From: Streptomyces sp. Tue6028
GTDB lineage: Bacteria > Actinomycetota > Actinomycetes > Streptomycetales > Streptomycetaceae
Length of the DNA: 64,000 bases
Assembly (NCBI RefSeq): GCF_002300165.1
Contig: NZ_MLCE01000022.1
Location: forward strand, 124,001-188,000
Reading direction: 5' to 3'
Shown here: one piece after another, positions 1 through 8,614 of the stretch
Layout of the letters: each line of letters begins with the position of its first letter
Numbering within the stretch: position 1 is the first letter of the stretch
Translations under genes and position numbers: made by a program
Notes under the pieces: generated by a model
Databases searched by the model: none
Told to the model about the DNA's origin: nothing
The model's input: only the letters and a program-made list of their open reading frames with translations

Positions 1-2060
1 GGGTCCTCGCCTCACGCACCACGCCCGACGGAGCCCGCCACACGTTCACGCACGACACGGAACTCCGGCTCCTTCAGGTCACAGGACCGCGCGGACTCAC
101 CTGGGACTACACGAGCGACGCCGCCGGCCGCCTCGTCACCGAGTCCGACTTCGACGGCCGCACGGTCTCCTACGTCTACGACGCCGCAGGGCAACTCCTC
201 AGCCGGACAAACCCGCTGGGCCAGTCGACGGCGTTCGCCTACGACGAGGTGGGCAACCAGTGCGAGAAGACCGTGGACGGCCGGTCGACGGTCTACACGC
301 ACGACTCCGCCGGCCGCGTCCTGAGCGCCGAGGGCCCCGACGTGACCCTGACGTACGCGTACGACACGGCGGGCCGGGTGATCGGTGAGGCCACCGACGG
401 CCTGGCCCTCACGACGGAGTACGACGTCCTGGGCAGGCCCACGCGAAGGACCACACCGACCGGCGCCACCACCACGTACACCTACGACGCCGCCGGCAAT
501 CGCACCGCCCTCGTGGCCTCCGGGCATGCCCTCCGCTCCGCGTACGACGAGCTCGGCCGCGAGACCGCCCGGGGGCTGGGCGGTGGCGAGGTCGTCCTGA
601 CGCGCGGCTGGGACGCGTACCACCGCCCCACGTCCATGAGGGTGACGGCGTCCGGCAGCGCACGACCCCTGGCCGACCGCACGTACACCTACCAGGCCGA
701 CGGCACTCCGAGCTCCCTGTTCGACCAGGCCACCGGTCTCCGTGCGTTCGAGCAGGACGCGGCGGCCCGCGTCACGGCGATACGTGCCGCCGACTGGTCC
801 GAGACGTACGCCTACGACGCCGCGGGCAACCAGACGCGGGCGGACTGGCCGGACGGCCGGCCCGCCCCCGAGGCCCGCGGCGTGCGCGAACATGCGGGCA
901 ACCGCGTCACCCGGGCCGGCTCCGTCCACTACGAGTACGACGCCGCCGGACGGGTGGTCCTGCGCCGCAGGACGCGCCTGTCCCGCAAGCCGGACATCTG
1001 GCGCTACACGTGGAACGGCGAGGACCGGCTCACGAGCGTCACCACCCCGGACGGAACGGTATGGCGCTACGTGTACGACTCCCTGGGACGGCGGGTCGCC
1101 AAACAGCGACTCGCACCCGGCGCCGACACACACCCGCAGGCCCCGGTCGTCGAGGAGATCCGCTTCACCTGGGACGGGCCGCACCTCGTGGAGCAGACGG
1201 CGCCCGTGCCGGGACGCCTGGAGGAAGTGGTCCTCACCTGGGACCGCGAGGGCTTGACCCCCGTCGCCCAGACAGAGCGCACGCTCCTGGCCGATGCCTC
1301 GCAGGAGGTCGTCGACGAGCGCTTCTACGCCATCGTGACCGACCTGGTGGGCACCCCGACCGAACTGGTCGACGAGACGGGCGGTGTCGGCTGGCGCTCC
1401 AGTGCCACGCTCTGGGGGCTGACCACAGGGGAGCCGGACGCCGCCACCAGCACGCCCCTGCGCTTCCCGGGGCAGTACTTCGACCCGGAATCAGGGCTCC
1501 ACTACAACAACCTGCGACATTACGACCCGACCACCGCCGCCTACATCAGTCCGGATCCGCTCGGCCTGGACGCCGGGCCCAACCCGCGGGCGTATGTGCC
1601 GAACCCGCTCCGGTGGATCGACTACCTGGGACTGATCTGCCACTCCCGCGTCCTCGGCAAGAACCTGGCCGCGGACGGGCGCCCGGTCCTGGCCGGTCAG
1701 GCGGCGGCACACATCGTCCCCTCCACCCTGAACCGGGTGGTCGGCCGCACCGCGGACAGCCGCGCCATTCTGGCCCGGTACGGCGTGGACATCGACGAGG
1801 CGGCCAACGGCATACCCTTGGGGCACCCGCGGCCCCACAACTTCACCCACCGCAATCCGTTCCTGCTGAGGCTCAATGAGCACCTGAGGGACACGGAAGC
1901 AGCAGGACTGGCCGCGGGCCTCAGCAATGCCCAGATCGGTAACTCGATACGCGCGGAACTGCGCACCATCGGGCGTGAGGTCGAACACGAGCTGTCGCCC
2001 GGCCAGATGGTGAACAACCTGCCGGCACCGACAGCGCGTTGGACAAGGCTCACATTCTGA
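1..2060 (+). CDS. RHS/YD-repeat polymorphic toxin with C-terminal AHH-like nuclease (5' end outside window)
   Basis: The open frame enters from position 3 with no start in the window, leaving about 685 residues. The N-terminal 500 are successive YD repeats (forms such as YTYDAAGN and YEYDAAGR), which fold into the RHS shell. The core ends at a DPLGL motif near 1554-1568, the usual boundary before a variable toxin. The last 140 residues hold QAAAHIVP (about 1700-1720), then an NGIPLGH segment and THRNPF, matching the AHH/HNH-type nuclease plan. The first His of the usual AHH is Ala here. By family knowledge such proteins are exported or injected and the tip kills rival cells as a nuclease. An adjacent Imm11-like gene, 11 nt after the stop, supports toxin-immunity pairing. 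Confidence is high for RHS and moderate for the AHH call. Confidence 0.9.
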   Translation, partial: VLASRTTPDGARHTFTHDTELRLLQVTGPRGLTWDYTSDAAGRLVTESDFDGRTVSYVYDAAGQLLSRTNPLGQSTAFAYDEVGNQCEKTVDGRSTVYTHDSAGRVLSAEGPDVTLTYAYDTAGRVIGEATDGLALTTEYDVLGRPTRRTTPTGATTTYTYDAAGNRTALVASGHALRSAYDELGRETARGLGGGEVVLTRGWDAYHRPTSMRVTASGSARPLADRTYTYQADGTPSSLFDQATGLRAFEQDAAARVTAIRAADWSETYAYDAAGNQTRADWPDGRPAPEARGVREHAGNRVTRAGSVHYEYDAAGRVVLRRRTRLSRKPDIWRYTWNGEDRLTSVTTPDGTVWRYVYDSLGRRVAKQRLAPGADTHPQAPVVEEIRFTWDGPHLVEQTAPVPGRLEEVVLTWDREGLTPVAQTERTLLADASQEVVDERFYAIVTDLVGTPTELVDETGGVGWRSSATLWGLTTGEPDAATSTPLRFPGQYFDPESGLHYNNLRHYDPTTAAYISPDPLGLDAGPNPRAYVPNPLRWIDYLGLICHSRVLGKNLAADGRPVLAGQAAAHIVPSTLNRVVGRTADSRAILARYGVDIDEAANGIPLGHPRPHNFTHRNPFLLRLNEHLRDTEAAGLAAGLSNAQIGNSIRAELRTIGREVEHELSPGQMVNNLPAPTARWTRLTF

Positions 2061-2071
2061 TGGAAGGCGCC

Positions 2072-2662
2072 ATGACGACCGAAGACCGCCGAACTCCTCT
2101 GTCCCTGTATCGCCTGTTGCCGAGCATGCGAGAGTTCCAGATGCTCCAGTTCGATGACGTCCGGGTGGAGCTGATGCGCTGGCAGTTGGGCGGTTCGACC
2201 GGGATGTATCCCACGGAGCTCACTGCGGAGTGGGTAGGCGACCCGCGCTGGAAGAAGAACGAGTTTCCGACCGGAACTCCCGGTTCCCCCGTCCTGAGCC
2301 GCCGTATCGCGGATCTGCTGCGGGACGACCTGGAGAAGGCGGGCCGGCTGTTGCCGGTGCGGATCGAGAAGGCGGCGGACGAGTACCTGCTGTACCTGGT
2401 GGAGCGGGTGGCGGACTGCCTGGACATGGAGAGGTCGTCGCCGCCGGATCAGCTGGGCCGGGTGCAGCGGTCGGTGTTCCGGCCGGAGGCGGTGCCGGTG
2501 GACGTGCCGGCGTTCCGCACGACGGGGTTTCCGACGGCTGTCTGCTGGAACGGCTGGGCGGTCGAGCGTCTGACCGCGCTGCTGGGTGACCAGTTGGAGG
2601 TGCGGCTGGTGTGGTCGGAGGATCCGGGGCTGGTTCCGCATCACAACCCGTGGGGGTTCTGA
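2072..2662 (+). CDS. Imm11/DUF1629-like immunity protein
   Basis: This 196-residue protein begins 11 nt after the toxin stop. I chose ATG 2072 because GGAAGG lies at 2062-2067; ATG 2060 and 2039 are in the same frame but have weaker signals and overlap the toxin. The order of elements (LSRRIADLL, a central YLLYLVERVADCLD segment, an isolated FR in AFRTTGF, and a final LLGDQLEVRLVW) resembles the Imm11/DUF1629 family, a known partner of RHS-type and other polymorphic toxins. No signal peptide or membrane segment is visible, so it is probably a cytoplasmic protein that binds and blocks the AHH-like tip. Function is inferred from position and motif order. Confidence 0.65.
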   Translation: MTTEDRRTPLSLYRLLPSMREFQMLQFDDVRVELMRWQLGGSTGMYPTELTAEWVGDPRWKKNEFPTGTPGSPVLSRRIADLLRDDLEKAGRLLPVRIEKAADEYLLYLVERVADCLDMERSSPPDQLGRVQRSVFRPEAVPVDVPAFRTTGFPTAVCWNGWAVERLTALLGDQLEVRLVWSEDPGLVPHHNPWGF

Positions 2663-2663
2663 C

Positions 2664-3260
2664 ATGAGCGACGAAGCCGGGGCGGCGGCCCTCCGACAGC
2701 ATGTCCTGAAGGAGGCCGTGCGCATCGTGGACGGCTTCCCCGAGGCGCTCAAGCCCGAGATCTACGTCGTCTCGTTCCGCATCTGGCGCGTGGGCCAGGA
2801 CCCCCGCTGTCCGTATGTGGCCATCGGCTACAACACCGAGAGCGAGGTCCGCCGGGTCCTGGAGCAGGAGTGCTCGTACGAGGGGACGGCCCGGTGGGAG
2901 TACGCGTACTGGCTCCTGGAGGGTTTCGAGACGGTCGGCCACGTGCCCGAGGACCCGGTCGGCAGCGCCCTGCACCTGGCAGAAGCCAAGGCGGAGGGGC
3001 TCTGGTACGAGGACGACGGCACACTCTCCGAGGACGAGCGGGACGCCCGTGACGACGAACTCGTCGCGCACTTCGACGCAGTCTGCATCGACACGGCGCG
3101 ACGCCTGCGGGCCGACGGGCACCTCGAACGGGCCCTCGGACGGCCGGTGCCGGTCGTGCTGTTCGACATGGACCGGCCCGGCTGGGAGACGGAAGCCACC
3201 GAGGCGGCCAATCCTCCTGAGGTGATCGCCGAGTTCGCGGAGCATCACGCGGCGCTGTGA
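2664..3260 (+). CDS. DUF4303-like protein, possible second immunity gene
   Basis: A 198-residue acidic, soluble protein starts at ATG 2664, one base after the preceding stop (TGACATG), so translation is probably coupled to the Imm11-like gene. Visible features are an N-terminal KEAVRIVDGF helix, a strand region with SFRIW, a central WEYAYWLLEGF block and an acidic LSEDERDARDDEL stretch. The layout recalls DUF4303 proteins, which often sit in polymorphic toxin loci, but I cannot confirm membership by eye. It has no signal peptide or catalytic motif. A second immunity protein or an accessory to the toxin is the likely role. Confidence 0.55.
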   Translation: MSDEAGAAALRQHVLKEAVRIVDGFPEALKPEIYVVSFRIWRVGQDPRCPYVAIGYNTESEVRRVLEQECSYEGTARWEYAYWLLEGFETVGHVPEDPVGSALHLAEAKAEGLWYEDDGTLSEDERDARDDELVAHFDAVCIDTARRLRADGHLERALGRPVPVVLFDMDRPGWETEATEAANPPEVIAEFAEHHAAL

Positions 3261-3412
3261 CGGCGCGGCGGGACGCAGAAAAGCCGAGCATCGGAGCGAC
3301 GGCGCACCCGGCACCCCAGAAGGATGGACGGCCGTGATGGTCGGCGTGCGCCGCGGTATCGACAGGATATCGGACCGAATTATTCCTCACGGGTGCGTAA
3401 GAGGAGGGCTGT

Positions 3413-4159
3413 ATGGATCCGGCCGTTGTCGTGTCGAGTTTTCCGGGTGTTGAGGAGTTTTCGGGAATCTCGGACGCCTGGCACTGGTCGCCCATTCCCG
3501 GGCTCGACTTCGCTGCGGTGCTCAGCGGGGATCGTCGGCATCTCTTCCAGGTGAACGCCCGTGACTCCTACGACGAGGGGCTGGTCCGCGCGCTCCTCGT
3601 GACGGCACGCGAGAACAGCTCCCGGCTCCAGTCCGGCGACACACTGTTGACCACGATTCCCGGCTTCCGGTATCCGGGGCGCGATTTTGACGTCCTCGCC
3701 GCTGCGCGTCCGGGGGTGCACCGTTATCACGAAGTGCAGCAACCGGAACTGCAGAAGGTAACCTGGGCAGTATTCCCCGGATACGCGTGTGAATTCGCTC
3801 GGCCCGACCGTTATTCGGTGGAGGATGCCCGGGAGAGATTCATCAGGTTCCTCACTCCGGCCGACCTCGATCGGACACCGGTTCCCTTCCTCAGGGTGCG
3901 GTACGACAACACGGTGACCAAGGGAAGGGCGGGCGGTCCGGACGGCGTTCTGGTCAAGCCGGAGACTTTGTACCGTGAACTCGAACTGCTCGACGCCGCC
4001 CCGGGAAGCTTTGTCGAGTTCGAGAATTTCCGCGGACAGGTATTCCGGGTGGATTGGGACGTGGACTGGATTCTCTCCGGAGGAGCAGAAGGAGACGGGG
4101 CGCGCCGCCTGTGTCTCGATGACCTGTTGGCGTTCGCGGCGAAGTCCCTGCATGTCTGA
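3413..4159 (+). CDS. Hypothetical protein (248 aa) beside toxin-immunity genes
   Basis: The ATG at 3413 has a good GAGGAG ribosome site about 7 nt upstream. The 248-residue product is soluble, with aromatic-rich patches (DAWHWSPI, VDWDVDWILS) and no membrane segment or signal peptide. I do not recognise the family. Codon use is less GC-biased than in neighbours, with many codons ending in T or A (for example GTT, TTT, TAT, GAA), which fits a horizontally acquired cargo gene, as is common for immunity genes gathered behind an RHS toxin. A 152-bp gap separates it from the previous gene. Function unknown; immunity is a guess from context. Confidence 0.6.
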   Translation: MDPAVVVSSFPGVEEFSGISDAWHWSPIPGLDFAAVLSGDRRHLFQVNARDSYDEGLVRALLVTARENSSRLQSGDTLLTTIPGFRYPGRDFDVLAAARPGVHRYHEVQQPELQKVTWAVFPGYACEFARPDRYSVEDARERFIRFLTPADLDRTPVPFLRVRYDNTVTKGRAGGPDGVLVKPETLYRELELLDAAPGSFVEFENFRGQVFRVDWDVDWILSGGAEGDGARRLCLDDLLAFAAKSLHV

Positions 4160-4540
4160 GGCGTGGCTGCGGGTCACGGATGAAGTCGGTGGGAGCCTCA
4201 GGGCGACGGCGAGGCCCCCCGCGACGCCCCGGAAGGTGGGGCTCAGAGCGACAGTTGCGCCCTACCCCGACGGCACCCCGGAGGTGGGACGAGCGCACCC
4301 CACCCCCCCCACCCCGTCCCCCATGCGACTGAAAGATCACTGCCACGCGACCCGGCCGTGAGCACCTCGTGCAGGCCTCGTGCGCAGTCCGTGACGAATC
4401 GTCGGCGCCGGGGCCTTCGTCGATTCGCGCCCGCACACCGGAGCACCAGGTCCGATTCCCTTCCCCAACAGGGAACCAGACGCCCTCCGTTGCGCGTGAA
4501 CAACGACGAGTCCGCCGATGTCAGCGGTCCCTGACGCGCC
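4160..4540. other. Non-coding gap between toxin locus and pilus operon
   Basis: This stretch holds no convincing gene. It begins with C-rich sequence around 4280-4315 (a run of C residues) and then ordinary high-GC sequence. The promoters for the pilus operon lie just downstream at 4541-4606. Confidence 0.5.
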
Positions 4541-4569
4541 TTGAGGGGCTTATGTGCGGCTGATACGGT
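4541..4569 (+). promoter_or_regulatory. Candidate housekeeping-type promoter upstream of pilus operon
   Basis: TTGAGG at 4541-4546 and TACGGT at 4564-4569 are separated by 17 bp, matching the HrdB-type consensus (TTGACN, TANNNT). It lies about 140 bp before the SAF gene. Confidence 0.4.
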
Positions 4570-4577
4570 GCCATGGC

Positions 4578-4606
4578 TTGACACTCGCTCCAGCGCTGGC
4601 TATCCG
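4578..4606 (+). promoter_or_regulatory. Candidate promoter with palindrome in its spacer
   Basis: A perfect TTGACA is at 4578-4583 and TATCCG follows at 4601-4606 after 17 bp. The spacer contains the exact palindrome CCAGCGCTGG (4590-4599), placed where a repressor would block polymerase. Downstream, AATTGGCA occurs twice (4658-4665 and 4670-4677), and CCAATTGG at 4656-4663 is itself palindromic. Inferred to drive and control the pilus operon. Confidence 0.45.
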
Positions 4607-4709
4607 GCCAGGTCGGGCGGTACGTCCACCTCGGGCGGACCGGGGGCGAAGTGTCCCAATTGGCATGTGAATTGGCAGAAATCTTCTTGGGTGTACGGGG
4701 AGCGGTTGC

Positions 4710-5441
4710 GTGAAGATCCAAGAGCGTACGGGGGCGGGAAACAACCGTTCCGCCACGTCGGCGCAGCCGGCGATGGGTGAGCGTCTGCCCTCGGCGCCTC
4801 GCGAGCGCAAACCCGCGCTCGCCGCTCTCGCGGTCCTCCTCATCCTCGTCGGCGCCCTCGGCGCCACCATGCTGGTGCTGCGGGCCGGCGACCGTGTCGA
4901 GGTCGTCCGGGTGACGGCCGACATCCAGGCCGGCGAGTCCGTGGGCGACCACATCACCTCGGTGATGGTCGCGGACGACCCCTCCATCAACTACGTCCGC
5001 TGGAACCAGCGGACCGGCCTCAAGGCGCTCAAGGCGAAGTCCACCATCTACAACGGGACCGTCGTCATCGGCGACATGTTCGCGAGCAAGAGCAGCCTCC
5101 CCGCCGGCAAGGCCGTCGTCGGTCTCTCCCTCAAGGAGGGCCAGTACCCGGCCGACCTGAAGTCCGGCGACATCGTCGCCGCCTACTTCGTCGGTGACAG
5201 CTCCTCTTCCTCCTCGTCGTCCTCCTCCTCCTCGGAGAGGTCCGGCTCGTCGTCGAGCGGCGGAAGCAGCACGCCGATCGTCTCCGCGGCCCGCGTCACC
5301 AGCGTGCCGGACGACAGCGACAGCACCATCAGCAGCACCAACAAGCAGGTCACGGTGACCGTCGACGAGAGTGACGCGGCGGCACTGACCCGCGCCGCCG
5401 CCGCCAACGCGGTCTCCCTCGTCCTGGTCTCCGGCAACTGA
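4710..5441 (+). CDS. SAF-domain pilus assembly protein (RcpC/CpaB-like)
   Basis: The GTG start at 4710 follows GGGGAG by about 8 nt. The 243-residue protein has a basic cytoplasmic N-terminus, one membrane segment at about residues 38-57 (LAALAVLLILVGALGATML), then a SAF-type fold beginning VRVTADIQAGESV, matching the CpaB/RcpC family, which acts at the envelope in Tad pilus assembly. Residues about 160-185 are a serine tract: twelve consecutive Ser, then two more Ser-rich clusters, encoded largely by TCC and TCG. That tract is prone to slippage and probably forms a flexible linker. It is the first gene of the pilus operon, 20 nt before the ATPase gene. Confidence 0.75.
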   Translation: MKIQERTGAGNNRSATSAQPAMGERLPSAPRERKPALAALAVLLILVGALGATMLVLRAGDRVEVVRVTADIQAGESVGDHITSVMVADDPSINYVRWNQRTGLKALKAKSTIYNGTVVIGDMFASKSSLPAGKAVVGLSLKEGQYPADLKSGDIVAAYFVGDSSSSSSSSSSSSERSGSSSSGGSSTPIVSAARVTSVPDDSDSTISSTNKQVTVTVDESDAAALTRAAAANAVSLVLVSGN

Positions 5442-5461
5442 GGGCGAGTGGAGTAGAAGCC

Positions 5462-6322
5462 ATGGCGCTCATCGCCCTCGCCGCCGACAAGGGATCCCCC
5501 GGCGTCACGACCGCCGCCGTCGCCCTCGCCGCGGTCTGGCCCCGCCGGGTCCTGCTCGCCGAGACGGACCCCGCAGGCGGCGACCTCGTCTACCGCAGCG
5601 CGGCGGCCCACGGCGGTCCGCTGAACCCCAACACCGGCATGCTGTCCATCGCGGCGACCGCACGGCGCGGTCTCGTGCCCGACCAACTCTGGGACCACGT
5701 CCAGCCGTTGAGTGGCGGCCTGGAGGTACTGGTCGGGCTCGGCATCGCCGAACAGGCCGCCGGTCTCGCCGGACTGTGGCCCACCCTCGGCCGGGCGTTC
5801 GCGCAGCTCGCCGATTCCCCGCACGCGCCCGCCGACGTCATCGCCGACTGCGGCCGGATCAGCGGCGAGACCCCCGTCGTCGAGATGTTCTCGCAGGCCG
5901 CCCTGGTCCTGCTGGTCTCCCGTACGGAGCCGGAGTCCATCGCCCGCGTACGCGACCGGGCCGCCGCCCTCGCCGCCAAGCTGCACGGCGGCCCCCGCGG
6001 CGCCGCGACCCTCGCCACGCCGCTCATCGGCGTCGTCCTCGTCACCGACCCCGGCGACTCCGCGAAGCTCGTCCACCAGGTCAACGACATGCTGGTGGCG
6101 GCGCAGACCGGTGCGCGCGTCGTGGGCACCCTCGCCGACGACCCCGCGGGCGCCGACCAGTTGGCGGGACGCAAGCGCGGACGGCTCGACAAGTCGCTGC
6201 TCATCCGCTCGGCCCGCAAGGTCACCGCGGACCTGTACCAGCAGTACGGCGCCGCCTGGTCCGTACCGGCCACCGGGGCGCAGGGGCCGCACGGGCAGCC
6301 CGCCGCCGGAGCAGGGCGATGA
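5462..6322 (+). CDS. MinD/ParA-like ATPase, CpaE/TadZ-type pilus localisation protein
   Basis: The 286-residue product starts ATG 5462. Its N-terminus ALAADKGSPGVTTAAVALA is a deviant Walker A (KGSPGVTT) of the ParA/MinD superfamily, followed by the expected LLAETDPAGGDLVYR switch segment and a VIADCGRI Walker-B-like strand near residue 127. By family knowledge, CpaE/TadZ proteins mark the site of Tad pilus assembly at the membrane. The gene lies between the SAF gene and the TadA-type ATPase, whose ATG overlaps its stop by 4 nt. No N-terminal receiver domain is present, unlike many proteobacterial TadZ proteins. Confidence 0.75.
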   Translation: MALIALAADKGSPGVTTAAVALAAVWPRRVLLAETDPAGGDLVYRSAAAHGGPLNPNTGMLSIAATARRGLVPDQLWDHVQPLSGGLEVLVGLGIAEQAAGLAGLWPTLGRAFAQLADSPHAPADVIADCGRISGETPVVEMFSQAALVLLVSRTEPESIARVRDRAAALAAKLHGGPRGAATLATPLIGVVLVTDPGDSAKLVHQVNDMLVAAQTGARVVGTLADDPAGADQLAGRKRGRLDKSLLIRSARKVTADLYQQYGAAWSVPATGAQGPHGQPAAGAGR

Positions 6323-7632
6323 CCGCCGTCGACCACCAGCTGGTCAAGCGGTTCCGGCAGGACGCCGGTGACCGCATCGCCGAACAGCGCCGCGAGGACC
6401 AGGTCCGCGGCGTCACGCCGATGTCCAGCGAGGACGAACGGCACTACGCGCGGGCGGTCATAGCCCAGATACTCGAGGACTACGCCCGTACCGAGATCAA
6501 CCTCGGACGCACCCCCCTCGACGCCGAGACCGAGGAGCAGTACGCGGCCGCCGTGCACGCCGCGCTGTTCGGCGTGGGCCGCCTCCAGCCGCTCCTCGAC
6601 AACCCGGAAGTCGAGAACATCGACATCAACGGGTACGACCAGGTCTTCATCGGCTACGCGGACGGCCGCGAGGTCAAGGGCGATCCCGTCGCCGAGAACG
6701 ACGAGGAACTGATCGAGCTCATCCAGGTGCTGGGCGCCTACTCCGGTCTCTCCTCCCGGCCCTTCGACTCCGCCAACCCGCAGCTCGACCTGCGGCTGCC
6801 GGACGGGTCGCGGCTCTCCGCCGTCATGGACGTGACGCGCCGGCCCGCACTGTCCATCCGCCGTGCGCGGATGGGCAAGGTCTTCGTCTCCGACCTGGTC
6901 GGGAACGGCACCATCACGCCCGAGGTCGCCCACTTCCTCGCCTGCGCCGTTCGCGCCCGCAAGAACATCATGATCGCCGGCGCCACCAACGCAGGAAAGA
7001 CCACCCTGCTGCGCGCCCTCGCCAACGAGATCCCGCCGCACGAGCGCCTCATCACCGTCGAACGGGCCCTGGAACTCGGCCTCGACACCTTCACCGACCT
7101 GCACCCGAACGTGGTGGCCTTCGAGGAACGGCTGCCCAACTCCGAGGGGCAGGGGTCGATCACCATGGCCGAGCTGGTGCGCCGATCGCTCCGTATGAAC
7201 CCCTCCCGGGTCATCGTCGGCGAGGTCCTCGGCGACGAGATCGTGACCATGCTGAACGCCATGTCGCAGGGCAACGACGGCTCGCTGTCCACGATCCACG
7301 CGAACAGCTCCAGCGAGGTCTTCAACCGCATCTCCACCTACGCGCTCCAGGCGACCGAGCGGCTGCCCATCGAGGCCAGCCAGATGCTCGTCGCGGGCGC
7401 GGTGAACTTCGTCGTCTTCATCCAGCGGCGCAACAACTACCAGACGGGCGGCCGGCTCCAGCGCATGGTCACCTCCGTGCGCGAGGTCAACGGCGTCGAC
7501 GGCCGGGTGCTGTCGAGCGAGGTGTTCGCCGAGGCCCCCGACGGACGGGTCGTGCCGCACGCGCCCATCGCCTGCCTCGACGACCTGGTCCAGCACGGCT
7601 ACCGGCTGCCCGGCGGCGGGAATTGGGGCTGA
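6319..7632 (+). CDS. tadA: TadA/CpaF-family type II/IV secretion ATPase
   Basis: ATG 6319 overlaps the previous stop (ATGA). The 437-residue protein has the CpaF plan: an N-terminal helical region, then a PAS-like domain (NPEVENIDINGYDQVF), a Walker A GATNAGKTT at about residues 221-229, an Asp-box region with ITVERALELGL, a Walker-B-like segment RMNPSRVIVGEVLGDE, and a His box in GSLSTIHANS. It should power polymerisation of the Flp-like pilin at the inner face of the membrane together with TadB and TadC. Length matches the family. An in-frame upstream extension exists, but the overlap start fits the operon. Confidence 0.92.
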   Translation: MTAVDHQLVKRFRQDAGDRIAEQRREDQVRGVTPMSSEDERHYARAVIAQILEDYARTEINLGRTPLDAETEEQYAAAVHAALFGVGRLQPLLDNPEVENIDINGYDQVFIGYADGREVKGDPVAENDEELIELIQVLGAYSGLSSRPFDSANPQLDLRLPDGSRLSAVMDVTRRPALSIRRARMGKVFVSDLVGNGTITPEVAHFLACAVRARKNIMIAGATNAGKTTLLRALANEIPPHERLITVERALELGLDTFTDLHPNVVAFEERLPNSEGQGSITMAELVRRSLRMNPSRVIVGEVLGDEIVTMLNAMSQGNDGSLSTIHANSSSEVFNRISTYALQATERLPIEASQMLVAGAVNFVVFIQRRNNYQTGGRLQRMVTSVREVNGVDGRVLSSEVFAEAPDGRVVPHAPIACLDDLVQHGYRLPGGGNWG

Positions 7633-7639
7633 TCATCGC

Positions 7640-8614
7640 ATGACGGACATGACTTCCCTCGCCGCGCTCGGCTCGCTCGGCTCCATGGGCGGGCTGTTCT
7701 CCACCACCGTCCTGTTCGCGCTCGCCTCCGGTGTCGCCGTGGGCGGCGGCATCGCGCTGTTCGCCGTCGCGGTCCGCGGACTGCCGGCCAAGCCCGAGCA
7801 CGAGAAGCAGAAGGCGAGCGAACGGGCCGGTGAACTCGTCCGGTTCGCCGGCCGACGCGGATCCACCGCCGCCATCGTGGGACTCGTCGTCCTGCTGCTG
7901 ACCCGGTGGGCCGTCGCCGGAATCGCCGCCGGAATCCTCGTCTTCTTCTGGGACAAGCTCTTCGGCGGCGCCTCCGAGGAGCGCGCCGCGATGCGCCGGG
8001 TGGAGGCCCTGGCGTCCTGGACCGAGTCGCTGCGCGACACCATCGCCGGAGCGGTCGGCCTGGAACAGGCCATCCCCGCCTCGGCACGCGCCTCGGCCCC
8101 CGTCCTGCGGCCCCACCTGGACTCCTTGGTGGACCGGCTGCGTTCCCGTACGCCGCTGCCCGAGGCACTGCAGCAACTGGCCGACGAGATCGACGACGCG
8201 TCCGCGGACATCATCGTGGCCGCACTCATCCTCAACGCCCGGCTGCGCGGGCCAGGTCTGCGCCAAGTGCTCGGCGCGCTCGCCAAGTCGGCTCGCGAGG
8301 AGGTCGACATGCGCCAGCGCGTGATGGCCCAGCGCGCCTCGACCCGCCGCTCGGTGCAGATCGTCGTCGCGGTGTCGATCGCCTTCGTCCTCGGCCTGTC
8401 GATCTTCAACCGCGACTTCGTCAAGCCGTACGGCACGGCGGTCGGACAGCTCGTCCTCGCCTGTGTCTGCGGCCTGTTCGCGCTCGGCTTCTGGTGGCTG
8501 CGCAAGCTCTCCACCATCGAGACGCCCGAGCGGTTCCTGGTGCGCGACGAGTCGTCGGTGCAGTTCGTGCGCCCCCGTACGCCGGCTTCCACCGACGAGG
8601 CGGTACGTCGATGA
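7640..8614 (+). CDS. tadB: TadB-like type II secretion F-family membrane protein
   Basis: The 324-residue membrane protein starts ATG 7640, 7 nt after tadA. It has N-terminal membrane segments (about residues 14-45 and 75-100), a cytoplasmic helical region containing the F-domain (RRVEALASWTESLRDTIAG and EALQQLADEIDDASADI), and C-terminal membrane segments near residues 240-285. TadB forms the platform that couples TadA to pilus assembly. Its stop overlaps the tadC start by 4 nt, so translational coupling is likely. Confidence 0.85.
   Translation: MTDMTSLAALGSLGSMGGLFSTTVLFALASGVAVGGGIALFAVAVRGLPAKPEHEKQKASERAGELVRFAGRRGSTAAIVGLVVLLLTRWAVAGIAAGILVFFWDKLFGGASEERAAMRRVEALASWTESLRDTIAGAVGLEQAIPASARASAPVLRPHLDSLVDRLRSRTPLPEALQQLADEIDDASADIIVAALILNARLRGPGLRQVLGALAKSAREEVDMRQRVMAQRASTRRSVQIVVAVSIAFVLGLSIFNRDFVKPYGTAVGQLVLACVCGLFALGFWWLRKLSTIETPERFLVRDESSVQFVRPRTPASTDEAVRR

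Noticed and set aside
249-2060. Complete RHS gene starting at ATG 249
   Set aside because: The same frame continues upstream to the window edge with clear YD repeats (for example YVYDAAG), so the gene starts outside the window.
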